Positions 1-8,275 of a stretch of DNA of 64,000 nucleotides are shown here, in pieces. Source of the DNA: Phycisphaerae bacterium (GTDB lineage Bacteria > Chloroflexota > Anaerolineae > 4572-78 > J111). A model generated the notes under the pieces. The model was not told where the DNA came from and ran no database searches. It saw only the letters and a list, made by a program, of their open reading frames with translations. Position numbers and translations under genes: made by a program. Each line of letters starts with the position of its first letter. Position 1 is the stretch's first letter. The stretch is taken from assembly GCA_028285035.1 (NCBI GenBank), contig JANQQF010000109.1, positions 1-64,000 of the forward strand, in the 5' to 3' direction.

Positions 1-41
1 GGATTTTTCAATGCTAATCTTTCTATCGCTTGTTCGTTCAT
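1..41 (-). CDS. Start of an unidentified gene leaving the left edge
   Basis: An ATG on the minus strand at 41 is preceded by a perfect GGAGG (minus strand, 47-51) five bases away and opens a frame reading MNEQAIERLALKN with no stop before the window ends. The ribosome binding site is the main evidence. Thirteen residues are too few to name a product. It is divergent from holA, so the roughly 75 bases between the two starts must carry promoters for both. Confidence 0.6.
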   Translation of the reverse strand, partial: MNEQAIERLALKN

Positions 42-80
42 TTTTGCCTCCAGGCTTTCTATTTTACACCTGGAGCTCAT

Positions 81-113
81 TTGAGCCTATAGGAAATCGT
101 AAATCGATATAAT
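81..113 (+). promoter_or_regulatory. Promoter of holA, probable leaderless start
   Basis: A perfect TATAAT lies at 108-113, only five bases before the holA ATG at 119. The usual initiation point about seven bases after the -10 box coincides with the start codon. A weak -35 (TTGAGC, 81-86) is 21 bases upstream, longer than ideal. There is no ribosome binding site before the ATG, which agrees with a leaderless mRNA. Confidence 0.5.
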
Positions 114-118
114 TTCTT

Positions 119-1081
119 ATGCTTTATCTTCTGCATGGGCCTGATGACTTTACACGGGGCCAAAAAATAGCTGAATTAAAAGAAGCGATGGGCGATCCGA
201 CCAGCGCAGATATGAACACCACCGTCTTGAACGGGGCAGGGTTGCAACTGAGCGAAATCCGCCATCATGCTGATGCGATGCCTTTTTTGGCATCTCGTCG
301 TCTTGTAATTCTTAATGATTATGTGCGTGCTCTGGGAAAAAAGAAGGCTGAGGTCCAACCTTTTGTCGACTATCTTAACAATCTCCCTCCTTCGACCGAT
401 TTGGTGTTAGTGGAACGCGATGAGGTGGAGCGACGACATCCTCTCCTGCAGGTCATTAACGAAATTGGTACCGTTCAGTTTATGGGCTTGGATCAAAAAA
501 ATCTACAGCCTTGGATTGTCAATCGGGCGAAAGAATTGGGGAGCAGTATTGACCCTAATGCAGCAAATTTATTGGGACGATTAGTGGGTCTGAATTTACG
601 GGTATTGAACAACGAGCTAGATAAGTTGAGCCTCTACATTCATGAGAAAGAGCGACCTATTCAAGTGGCTGATGTGGAGTTATTGGTGCCTTACACTGAG
701 GATGCTGAACGCTTCGGGATGTCCAATGCGATTGGGCAACGCAATGCGCAAAAGGCATATGATCAGCTACGGAAGGAACTGGATGAGGGCAAAAACCCGA
801 TGGCAATTTTAGCTGGAATCGCCTCCCAAGTTCGGTCCCTGATTGAGGTCAAAGATATGGCGGAGCGTGGCTTATCTCCATCTGATATCGCCAAGGCCAA
901 AGGCTGGCGCAGTGACTATGCCGCCAAAATGCGTTTACGGGAAGCGGCAAAGTTTTCGCTGCCTCGTCTGGAAAGCATTTTGGCGTTACTTCTTGAATTT
1001 GATCTCGCCATCAAAACTGGACGAATTGATAGCTTGCTGGCTTTGGATACGCTAATTGCGCGATTGTGTGCAGGGAAGTAA
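119..1081 (+). CDS. holA: DNA polymerase III delta subunit
   Basis: The 320-residue product matches the clamp-loader delta subunit in length and layout. The N-terminus LYLLHGPDDF is the degenerate nucleotide-binding start typical of HolA, an AAA+-like region covers about residues 1-200, and the C-terminal helical collar includes a conserved stretch near GMSNAIGQRNAQKAYDQL. Delta opens the beta sliding clamp as part of the clamp loader during replication. The frame starts at an ATG five bases after a TATAAT box with no ribosome binding site, so translation may be leaderless. It stands alone, divergent from the gene at the left edge and convergent with the transporter that follows. Confidence 0.9.
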   Translation: MLYLLHGPDDFTRGQKIAELKEAMGDPTSADMNTTVLNGAGLQLSEIRHHADAMPFLASRRLVILNDYVRALGKKKAEVQPFVDYLNNLPPSTDLVLVERDEVERRHPLLQVINEIGTVQFMGLDQKNLQPWIVNRAKELGSSIDPNAANLLGRLVGLNLRVLNNELDKLSLYIHEKERPIQVADVELLVPYTEDAERFGMSNAIGQRNAQKAYDQLRKELDEGKNPMAILAGIASQVRSLIEVKDMAERGLSPSDIAKAKGWRSDYAAKMRLREAAKFSLPRLESILALLLEFDLAIKTGRIDSLLALDTLIARLCAGK

Positions 1082-1130
1082 ACCTTACCTTCCCCAAAAT
1101 CAACCTTTGTCATTACTCATTCTAAAATCT

Positions 1131-1991
1131 CTAATTTAAAGCCAACCCAATAACCCCTACAATGATGAGTAAAGCGGCGACCAAACGGCGCACCACTTGC
1201 CCCTCTTTCAATAGCCCCGTGCCCATAATCACTACGATGAGTACGCTAATTTCACGAACAGGTGCCACATAACTGACAGGTGTAAAGGCTAGAGCGGTTA
1301 ATACTAGAATGTAGGCCAGTGGGCTAAAGCAAGCCACCCCGATTGCCTCCAGTCGATGGGTTTGCCATTCAGTCACAATCTCATCCCAATGACGATAGGC
1401 GTATGGCGCGAATATCAAAATGCGACCAACATTTGATCCATAATCAAACAATAATGGTGGGATTAATAGGACGCCAACGGCATATTTATCCCATAGGGTG
1501 TAGCTAGCGATTAGCAACCCTGTCAGCAAACCAAAAAAGATGGATTGCCTACTATTTCTTCCCTGCAAACTGACCGATCCACTCGTTAGGACAAAGACCC
1601 CAGCGACAACAAAAAGTGTTCCCCCAAGTGCAACCCAGGTTGGCCGTTCGCTAAAAAGTATAATTGCGGCAACGGTAGAAATAGTGGGACCTGTCCCTCG
1701 GGCTAGTGGGTAGATCAAGGATAAATCACCAACACGATAGCCCTGCTGGAGAGCAATGAAATAGCCCAGATGTAAGACAGCACTGCCAATAATAAAGGTG
1801 ATCTCAATAGGGCCTAGCTGTGGCCGCTGAATAATCAGAATGCCAATGGCTAATGGGAAATATATGATGACGGATAATAAGGCAAAGAGCCAAACAAATG
1901 CAGTGCCACCATTGGCTCGTTTGGCTAAAAAATTCCAGGTGGCGTGAAGAACAGCGGAGGAAAGAACTAAGGTTAAGGCTAAATTGGTCAT
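1131..1991 (-). CDS. EamA/DMT-superfamily transporter
   Basis: This 286-residue protein is almost entirely hydrophobic, with about ten membrane segments in two similar halves, as in EamA (drug/metabolite transporter) permeases. The first half begins MTNLALTLVLSS and includes a conserved stretch LIYPLARGTGP. The open frame extends 15 codons further upstream, but the ATG at 1991 is preferred because AAGGAGTG (minus strand) sits five bases before it. Substrate cannot be read from the sequence. The leader contains a ykkC-like motif followed by an intrinsic terminator, so expression is probably ligand-controlled; if the leader is a guanidine-I riboswitch, guanidine or a related cation is a candidate substrate. 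Confidence 0.8.
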   Translation of the reverse strand: MTNLALTLVLSSAVLHATWNFLAKRANGGTAFVWLFALLSVIIYFPLAIGILIIQRPQLGPIEITFIIGSAVLHLGYFIALQQGYRVGDLSLIYPLARGTGPTISTVAAIILFSERPTWVALGGTLFVVAGVFVLTSGSVSLQGRNSRQSIFFGLLTGLLIASYTLWDKYAVGVLLIPPLLFDYGSNVGRILIFAPYAYRHWDEIVTEWQTHRLEAIGVACFSPLAYILVLTALAFTPVSYVAPVREISVLIVVIMGTGLLKEGQVVRRLVAALLIIVGVIGLALN

Positions 1992-2004
1992 AAGACACTC
2001 CTTG

Positions 2005-2048
2005 AAAATAAAAAAGGATAGAGGCGCAACAAGCACGCTAACCTATCC
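2005..2048 (-). terminator. Leader terminator of the EamA transporter
   Basis: On the minus strand GGATAG (2043-2048) and CTATCC (2016-2021) form a hairpin followed by TTTTT and a T-rich tract, all before the ribosome binding site at 1996-2003. TAGAGG/CCTCTA in the same segment offers a competing pairing. This is the arrangement of a transcription-terminating riboswitch. Confidence 0.6.
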
Positions 2049-2070
2049 CCTCTAGTTTTTTATCCTTCAA

Positions 2071-2150
2071 GGTGTCTGCTGACAATCAGTTTTCTGTAGC
2101 GCTCGGTCCAGACCTATCACCTAGCGGAACCCTAGCTACACACAGGTTGA
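2071..2150 (-). promoter_or_regulatory. Riboswitch-like leader with ykkC (guanidine-I) type core
   Basis: Minus-strand sequence contains CTAGGGTTCCG followed about 14 bases later by GGACCGAGCG. These match the two conserved blocks of the ykkC family 5' domain (CUAGGGUUCCG and GGUCCGAGAG). They are enclosed by a perfect outer stem, TGTAGC (2135-2140) with GCTACA (2095-2100). The second conserved ykkC domain (ACACGG...GGGA) is only weakly recognisable (ACACCTTGAAGGATAAAA), so subclass and ligand are uncertain. Position between a good promoter and a terminator, just ahead of a DMT transporter, supports a regulatory RNA. Confidence 0.5.
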
Positions 2151-2181
2151 TTTGTAAAGAATTTTTAATTGTTGACATTCG

Positions 2182-2209
2182 AGTATAGGTAATTATTGAG
2201 TTGAGTCAA
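2182..2209 (-). promoter_or_regulatory. Promoter of the riboswitch-transporter transcript
   Basis: On the minus strand TTGACT (2204-2209) and TATACT (2182-2187) are separated by 16 bases, each five of six to the sigma-70 consensus. Initiation near 2175 would give a leader of about 185 bases covering the ykkC-like element and the terminator. Confidence 0.6.
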
Positions 2210-2225
2210 ATATATTTAAGGAACC

Positions 2226-2276
2226 AGCTGCAAAACGGACGGATCTCCCGCCCGTTTTGTAGCTGATTTTTGTTTT
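2226..2276 (+). terminator. Strong hairpin with T-rich tail
   Basis: AGCTGCAAAACGGACGG (2226-2242) pairs with CCGCCCGTTTTGTAGCT (2248-2264), with one wobble and one mismatch, followed on the plus strand by ATTTTTGTTTT. It looks like an intrinsic terminator reading rightward, yet the flanking genes both run leftward. It may act as a barrier between the gene at 2345-3496 and the transporter promoter, or stop antisense transcription. The minus-strand tail is not T-rich. Confidence 0.45.
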
Positions 2277-2344
2277 GCACATCCAGTTAGAAGAAAGGGT
2301 TAAAAACATACCTAACGGTTAGTAGTGATGTGGTGTCACTTATT

Positions 2345-3496
2345 TTAATTCGCGCAGCGGAAGCCAAGTGAGTCTAGTGAGAAGTTGGGTGGTGCTTGGT
2401 TTCTTGAGAAGGTTTGGGCCCATTTTTGCACCGCATTGGCTGAGCCACCTCGAATGATTTTTGCCTGTTGCTCGGCATCAAACCAATCATTGACCCACTC
2501 GGCAGCATTTCCGGCCATATCGTGGACGCCGTAAGGGCTAATGCCCGCCTCGTAACCGCCCACAGCCTGAACATTCTCAACACCACTTTCTTGGGTATTG
2601 GCTACTCCTTCCTGCCACGCATCTCCCCATGGATAAATCCGACCATCATCACCGCGGGCTGCTTTCTCCCACTCTGCTTCACTGGGAAGGCGTTTACCCG
2701 CCCATTCGCAATACGCTTGCGCATCTTCCCAAGAAACACCAGTTACCGGATAATCGGCCAGTTCAGCCGGATAAGTGCCCCAAGGCGTTTTGTGATCTGT
2801 CTCCTCGGCGAATTGTTGGTATTGAGCATTGACCACTTCATACTTATCGATTTGGAAGCGCCCTAACTCGACAGTGCGTTGATTGCCTATCGAAGCATCG
2901 CCCATTACAAACTCACCGGCTGGAATGGTAATCATCCCGTCAATATCTTCGCGGGTCTGGCTAATAACCTCAGCCGAGGTACGGCTGGGAGAGGAAAGCA
3001 AGGGGATGAGTGCTAAAATGACAATGGCTAATAAAGCCAATGCAGCCAAGGCAGGAATTGGAATTGGGCCTAGTTTTGCATTCCAAAATCCGGCATTTTG
3101 GCTAGCTGCGTGCTCCTTAACCTCGCTCAGACGTTTAACACGACCACGAATTGCTGTGACAATATCTTCCGGATCAAAGGGCTTGGTGATGTAATCATCG
3201 GCCCCCATTTCTTTGCCCCGTCGTATATCTTCTTTATCGGTTTTCGCCGTGAGAAATATAAAGGGCACTTGTACCCACCGCTCATCCTGATGGACCCTAT
3301 CATACAGCTCATAGCCATCCATCTCTGGCATCATGATATCGGTCAAGATTAAATCGGGTGTAATACGCTCAAGGACAGTCAGGGCTTCTTTTCCATTTGT
3401 TGCGGAAAGAACTTGATAGCCTTCCTGTTCCAAAATAAATTTAACACCGTTGATCAATTCGACGTTGTCATCAACAATTAGAATTATCTTTTCCAT
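2345..3496 (-). CDS. Receiver domain - membrane segment - FGE-sulfatase-fold protein
   Basis: The 383-residue protein has a complete CheY-like receiver at about residues 1-120 (acidic pair DD 9-10, phospho-acceptor Asp53 in LTDIMMPEMD, Lys105 in ITKPF). A single hydrophobic segment follows at about 147-168, then a formylglycine-generating-enzyme/SUMF1 fold at about 184-383 with PAGEFVMGD, VSWEDAQAYCEWAGKRLPSE, MAGNAAEWV, IIRGGS and the terminal LGFRCAN. The cysteines that true FGE uses after RGGS are absent, so the domain is probably a binding module rather than a modifying enzyme. Topology places the receiver in the cytoplasm and the FGE fold outside. It stands alone, with a GGAG 11 bases before the ATG. 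No kinase is adjacent. Confidence 0.8.
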   Translation of the reverse strand: MEKIILIVDDNVELINGVKFILEQEGYQVLSATNGKEALTVLERITPDLILTDIMMPEMDGYELYDRVHQDERWVQVPFIFLTAKTDKEDIRRGKEMGADDYITKPFDPEDIVTAIRGRVKRLSEVKEHAASQNAGFWNAKLGPIPIPALAALALLAIVILALIPLLSSPSRTSAEVISQTREDIDGMITIPAGEFVMGDASIGNQRTVELGRFQIDKYEVVNAQYQQFAEETDHKTPWGTYPAELADYPVTGVSWEDAQAYCEWAGKRLPSEAEWEKAARGDDGRIYPWGDAWQEGVANTQESGVENVQAVGGYEAGISPYGVHDMAGNAAEWVNDWFDAEQQAKIIRGGSANAVQKWAQTFSRNQAPPNFSLDSLGFRCAN

Positions 3497-3717
3497 AAGG
3501 TTGTGGTCTCCTTCGTAGTTAGTAGCTAGTGGCTGGTGGCGAGTAAATGGTGGCGTGTAGTGGGTAGAATTAATTAATAGTTGCTGTGCAGATTTCGTCT
3601 GCGTTTATGACTTACTGTAACCGTGTAAATTCTATCAAATTCTTATTCTCGTTACAAGGATGTCAGAAAATTTTTTAGGCACGATAAAAAAGAGGATTTT
3701 GTAGAGAAATTCTTTGA

Positions 3718-6700
3718 TTACAGAAGCGTAACGGGATCAATATCGACTTTCCAGCCGTGGGGGAGCGGCAGGAGGGGACGCAGAATCGCAGCAGGATCTG
3801 CGGCACGAAGAAGAATATGCCAGCGATATTGTGAGCCAACCCGCTGCACATAACTGGGGGTTGGGCCGATGATGGTGACAGCGGGAATACCCAGCCGTTC
3901 GACGTGTGAACGCAGTCGCCTAGCCAAGGTTTCAACAGCCTTACTACTCCGCTGGTAGCCAGGGCCACTATATAGCAGGAGGGCCATACGCTTGAATGGT
4001 GGATAGCGTTGTTCCTGACGGAAGGCTAACTCCATCTGATAAAAGCCTTCATAATCGTGATTGGAGGCGGCCTCAATCGGCACTTGGTCTGGGGTATAAC
4101 TTTGCACAATGACCCGGCCCCCGAGTGGACTACGTCCCGCCCGACCAGCCACCTGCATCATCAGTTGAAAGGTACGCTCGGCGGCGCGGAAATCAGGCAA
4201 ATGGAGCGCTGTATCAGCAGAAATGACCCCGACTAATGTGACCAATGGTAAATCCAGCCCTTTGGCCACCATCTGGGTGCCAATCATCACATTGGCTTTA
4301 CCATCAACAAAATGTTGTAAAAAGATGTCGTGACTACCTCGTTGACGGGTGGTATCCCAATCCCAGCGGATGGTTTGGGCTTGGGGGAACATCGTTTTGA
4401 CCGCATCCTCGACCCGTTGGGTGCCAAGACCAAAATAGCGGATACGTTCATTATGACACGTTGGACACTGCTCCGGTGTCTCAATTCGATTGCCACAGTA
4501 ATGACAAACAATCAAATCCCCATCGGTGTGATAGGTCATATTTGTCTCGCAGCGGGGGCATTGCACCACATAACCACAATCCCGACAAATGACAAAGCTG
4601 GCTGCCCCCCGTCGATTCAGAAACAGAATCACCTGTTCCCCTCGCCTAAGAGTTTCGCGGATGGCATCTTGTAACACCCGACTAAAAATGGTCCGATTAC
4701 CCGATTTTAGTTCTTCTCGTAAATCAACAACTTCAACTTTTGGTAAGGGTAATGTGACAAACGAACCATTCGTTTGATTGATCGCTAGATCATCCTGACT
4801 GAATTGGGGCTGTTTGTTCTTCATTCGTTTCAGCAGCGCTTGTTGGACAGCCACGTGCTTGGTGTGCGCCATAATTCGATTGGGCATCTCAAGCAGGCGA
4901 TACGCTTCGCGTTCGGCCCGCCGATAGGTGACAATGTCAGGCGTGGCACTGCCTAAAACTACCAGCGAGTCGCTTCGCCGTCCTAGCTCAATGGCGGCTT
5001 CACGGGCGTGGAAGATAGGGGTACGGTCTCGCTGTTTATAGACTGGCTCGTGTTCCTCATCAACGATGATGACGCCTAAATTTTTGACCGGAGCAAATAG
5101 TGCCGACCGCGGGCCAACTACCATCGATAATTCACCGGAGCGAACCAGTTCCCAGGTATCGTACCGTTCGCCAGGAGACAGGGCTGAGTGCCAGACAGCG
5201 ACTTTGCCGGGAAATCGAGCTGCAACCCGCTTGACCGTTTGAGCGGCTAGAGTGATTTCTGGCACCAGAAAGATTGAGCCTTGTCCGTTATTCATTGCTG
5301 CTTGCATGGCTCGTAAATAAATTTCGGTCTTGCCTGACCCTGTGACCCCATGTAGAAGGATAGGACGTTTATCCTCATTGCTTGGTCGCCAATGCTGAAG
5401 AAGGACGTCCCATACGGCTTGTTGTTCTGGGGTCATTGTGGGGGGCGTGTCGAGCGCAAAGCTGTGAGCAGCCATTGGGTCTCGCCAGCGGCGAACTTCA
5501 TCGATGCTGATTAAATCGGCCTCAACCAAATCCTTGAGAGTTTTGAGATCAGCCTGGGTTTGAGCATAAACCCAACCAATCCATACGGGACCATCCTCCT
5601 CGGCCAGAAGCCGTAAAACATCAGCGTGTTTTTGCACACCACGCAAGCGTAACACCGCTTCACCGATCTGATTGGGATCAATTGTAAGGCTGATTCGAGT
5701 ATTTTCCTCAAACAACGTGGCAATCTTCCTATCAACTAACTCATAAAGTTCGACTCGATTGATGTCAAGCTCATTGAGTAATTCCGTAACAGGAATAGGG
5801 TATTGTTGCTGAAGGAGGTGGGCAAAAATACGTTGTTCCACATCGGAGAGAGGCGTTTCCAGATTGGCCTTTGTCCGTCGGGCAGTGGCTGATAGACTGA
5901 CTAATGTACGGGCTGGAATAATTTTGACCCAACTTTTCTTGGCTAGACTTTCAGACGGACTCTTGGTGGCGCACCCTGTTGCGGTCAAAACCTCTTCCAG
6001 CAGAGGCAGTGGATCATTACTGTCAGCTAGGTGAAGGAGAATGTTGGCCTGTTTGGAGTCGTGCCCTAGCGTAGGCAATATCGGTTCAACTTGGTCTGGC
6101 CCAATCAATAACTCAACCGTTCGGTCCGTCTTCGCTCCCACGCGAGGTTTGCCCAAACGTGCTTCCCTGTAGGCAAATCCTTTTTCTATTAACGTTTCGG
6201 CTGCCTTTTTATCAACCTGCCCTAGCGCCACTTCGCCATGTTGACGGAGATACGTGAGCAAAATTTGGCTTTGCGCATCAAGAATTTCGGCCCGCTCAAA
6301 GGCCTCTGGAGTGACTTTTAGCCACCATTCCGGTTTTCGTGTAGATCCTGGCGGAAGGAAGTATCTAATGCAAATGGCCAGTGGGGCCAAATACTCGTGA
6401 GACAGCCACTCAGCTAACTCAAGTTGAGCGGGTGTCAACACTGGCTCTGGATCGAGTAAGGCTGAAATAGGCTTTGTCACCTCAATCGGCGAGGTTTGAC
6501 TGAGACGCAGCACGATAGCAGGTAGTTGTTCCGTCCTAAATGGGACCGCAACCATGTGGCCTGGTTTTAATTTTTTGACCAGGTGTTTGGGGATGTGATA
6601 ATGAAAGGTTAAGGCCAAAGGATTTTGAGATGCCTCATTTAACTCTCCCTCCTCTAGCGCTTCTATTTCAGGAACGGGAATGTTGACATCTTCAGGTGCA

Positions 6701-6765
6701 TCAACAAAACTACGCCGATCACGTTTTATAATGGGGCGGTCTACAACAACTTCAGCATAAAACAT
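3718..6765 (-). CDS. priA: Primosomal protein N', 3'-5' replication restart helicase
   Basis: PriA recognises stalled forks and reloads the replicative helicase. The 1015-residue product has the N-terminal 3'-DNA-binding domain and winged-helix region, the helicase P-loop GVTGSGKTE near residue 473, the DEEH box, and the PriA zinc-binding cysteine cluster at about 725-772 (CRDCGYVVQCPRC...CHYCG...CPTCH). Further helicase motifs GTQMVAKGLDLP and MMQVAGRAGR follow, with a C-terminal domain after them. It is longer than the commonly seen 700-850 residues. Extra length lies in an acidic insertion near residues 15-50, splitting the opening strand, and in an expanded region before the helicase. It heads the long leftward group, 38 bases from the rhomboid gene. 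Confidence 0.93.
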   Translation of the reverse strand: MFYAEVVVDRPIIKRDRRSFVDAPEDVNIPVPEIEALEEGELNEASQNPLALTFHYHIPKHLVKKLKPGHMVAVPFRTEQLPAIVLRLSQTSPIEVTKPISALLDPEPVLTPAQLELAEWLSHEYLAPLAICIRYFLPPGSTRKPEWWLKVTPEAFERAEILDAQSQILLTYLRQHGEVALGQVDKKAAETLIEKGFAYREARLGKPRVGAKTDRTVELLIGPDQVEPILPTLGHDSKQANILLHLADSNDPLPLLEEVLTATGCATKSPSESLAKKSWVKIIPARTLVSLSATARRTKANLETPLSDVEQRIFAHLLQQQYPIPVTELLNELDINRVELYELVDRKIATLFEENTRISLTIDPNQIGEAVLRLRGVQKHADVLRLLAEEDGPVWIGWVYAQTQADLKTLKDLVEADLISIDEVRRWRDPMAAHSFALDTPPTMTPEQQAVWDVLLQHWRPSNEDKRPILLHGVTGSGKTEIYLRAMQAAMNNGQGSIFLVPEITLAAQTVKRVAARFPGKVAVWHSALSPGERYDTWELVRSGELSMVVGPRSALFAPVKNLGVIIVDEEHEPVYKQRDRTPIFHAREAAIELGRRSDSLVVLGSATPDIVTYRRAEREAYRLLEMPNRIMAHTKHVAVQQALLKRMKNKQPQFSQDDLAINQTNGSFVTLPLPKVEVVDLREELKSGNRTIFSRVLQDAIRETLRRGEQVILFLNRRGAASFVICRDCGYVVQCPRCETNMTYHTDGDLIVCHYCGNRIETPEQCPTCHNERIRYFGLGTQRVEDAVKTMFPQAQTIRWDWDTTRQRGSHDIFLQHFVDGKANVMIGTQMVAKGLDLPLVTLVGVISADTALHLPDFRAAERTFQLMMQVAGRAGRSPLGGRVIVQSYTPDQVPIEAASNHDYEGFYQMELAFRQEQRYPPFKRMALLLYSGPGYQRSSKAVETLARRLRSHVERLGIPAVTIIGPTPSYVQRVGSQYRWHILLRAADPAAILRPLLPLPHGWKVDIDPVTLL

Positions 6766-6803
6766 TTGATCTAAATTTTAGCTTATGGCGAGGTAAATTA
6801 CAA

Positions 6804-7559
6804 CTACTGATAAAAGTTAATTGTAAAGTAAACAACCGAGGCTAATACAAAAATTGCTAACGTGGGAACCCACCAACGATTAAGGAGGGATGTTGTATCA
6901 ACCAATCGAGGTTCCGTTGTAAATTGACCTGCGACTTGATATCGTGGGGCAAGCGCGTAGCCTAGCACAATGCCCGCAACTAATCCCCCCATGTGAGCCA
7001 TATTGTCAATACGCGGGACAGTGAGACCGAAGACGAGATTGATACCGATAATCACTAAAATGCCATTGAGACGACTTCGCCCCAGCTCGCCAAAGCTTTC
7101 ACGGTGTAGATAAAAATAGGCTAAACTCATCCCGACGATACCGAATATCGCGCCTGAAGCGCCGACCGAAAAAGTTCTTTCGCCGCTCCAGGCAAAGCTG
7201 GCTAAACTACCGAATAGCCCGGTTAAAATATAGATAACGAGATATCGATCAGGGCCAAAGATACGCTCCATTTCTATACCAAAGATAAAAAGGGCATATG
7301 CATTTAGGCCTAGATGTTCAATGCCGCCATGTAAGAACATCGAAGTAAACAAACGCCAAGTTTGACCGGCAAGAATGGCTGGACCAAAATTTGCGCCAAA
7401 TACAACCAATACCGCATTCAGGGGCCGAAATGATTGGCTGAGGAAGGCTGTAATACCCCAGACAATAACAATAGCAGCTAAAAGAATGTATGTAATAAAT
7501 GGAGAACTCAACGGTAGGGCTAGTCGAGTCGTTTGAGGAGGATCAATTTCAGAGTGCAT
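6804..7559 (-). CDS. Rhomboid-family intramembrane serine protease
   Basis: This 251-residue membrane protein has about six to seven membrane segments and the full rhomboid signature. HGG is at 77-79, an Asn in HLGLNAY (residue 86) provides the oxyanion hole, the catalytic Ser136 lies in GASGAIFG, and the catalytic His189 is in NMAHMGG. It should cleave membrane-spanning substrates within the bilayer; the substrate is not evident. Its ATG is 11 bases downstream of the end of gmk, so it is probably co-transcribed with the nucleotide kinases. Confidence 0.9.
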   Translation of the reverse strand: MHSEIDPPQTTRLALPLSSPFITYILLAAIVIVWGITAFLSQSFRPLNAVLVVFGANFGPAILAGQTWRLFTSMFLHGGIEHLGLNAYALFIFGIEMERIFGPDRYLVIYILTGLFGSLASFAWSGERTFSVGASGAIFGIVGMSLAYFYLHRESFGELGRSRLNGILVIIGINLVFGLTVPRIDNMAHMGGLVAGIVLGYALAPRYQVAGQFTTEPRLVDTTSLLNRWWVPTLAIFVLASVVYFTINFYQ

Positions 7560-7570
7560 TGTATCTCAAC

Positions 7571-8194
7571 TTATAATTTGATTTCACGTTGATGAACCCG
7601 TGATTTTTCGGCCTTGATAATTGAGAGAATATTATCACCCGTTTCATCAAGTTTGTCTTCGGCGTTAATCACCACATAGTCAAAAAGATCAAGGGTTTTC
7701 ATCTCTTGACGAGCCGTTGCAATTCGAATTCTTAGTTGATCTTCGAGTTCTGTTTCACGTTGTCTTAACCGCCGTACCAGGGCCTCTTCCGACTCCGCAG
7801 AGAGATAAATCAAAATAGCTTCTGGAGCTAATTTGCGAATGGTAGCCGCACCCTGAACATCGATACGCATGATAACATCTTTGTTGCTCGCTAAGGCTTC
7901 ACGCACCTGTGCCTTCGGAATACCTTTGTAGTCACCATACACTACGGCGTATTCTAAAAGCTCTTCTTGCTCAATCATCTCTGCAAAATCGTCCATCGAT
8001 ATAAAGTAATAGTCGACACCGTGAACCTCATTTGGGCGCTTTGGGCGAGTCGTAGCAGTGACAACAAAATGAAAGGAATGTCCAGAGACTTTTAAACGTT
8101 CAATCGTCATATCTTTACCTACACCTGATGGGCCGGAAATGACAATCAGTAGTGGATTTTCTTTTCGCTGGTATGGATCTATTGTGTCATTCAA
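7571..8194 (-). CDS. gmk: Guanylate kinase
   Basis: The 207-residue enzyme phosphorylates GMP to GDP. It shows the P-loop GPSGVGK at residues 21-27, the GMP-binding segment TTRPKRPNEVHGVDYYF, and DVQGAATIR with the lid region RRLRQRETE. Length is normal for the family. AAGGAG precedes the ATG at about ten bases. It is followed within 11 bases by the rhomboid gene and preceded by tmk at 81 bases; that gap holds a TAG-rich degenerate sequence but no gene. Confidence 0.95.
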   Translation of the reverse strand: MNDTIDPYQRKENPLLIVISGPSGVGKDMTIERLKVSGHSFHFVVTATTRPKRPNEVHGVDYYFISMDDFAEMIEQEELLEYAVVYGDYKGIPKAQVREALASNKDVIMRIDVQGAATIRKLAPEAILIYLSAESEEALVRRLRQRETELEDQLRIRIATARQEMKTLDLFDYVVINAEDKLDETGDNILSIIKAEKSRVHQREIKL

Positions 8195-8275
8195 CTGATA
8201 CTCCTTCAGGGTAGTGAATAGTTGATAGTGGTTGGTGATTAGACAAAATCAATCCTTCAAATATTATAAACGCGC

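Noticed and set aside
2468..2866. 132-codon open frame opposite the FGE-like domain
   Set aside because: The opposite strand encodes clear FGE motifs; the frame has no start signal.
2345..3496. Active formylglycine-generating enzyme
   Set aside because: The cysteines after RGGS needed for oxidation are missing and no sulfatase gene is nearby.
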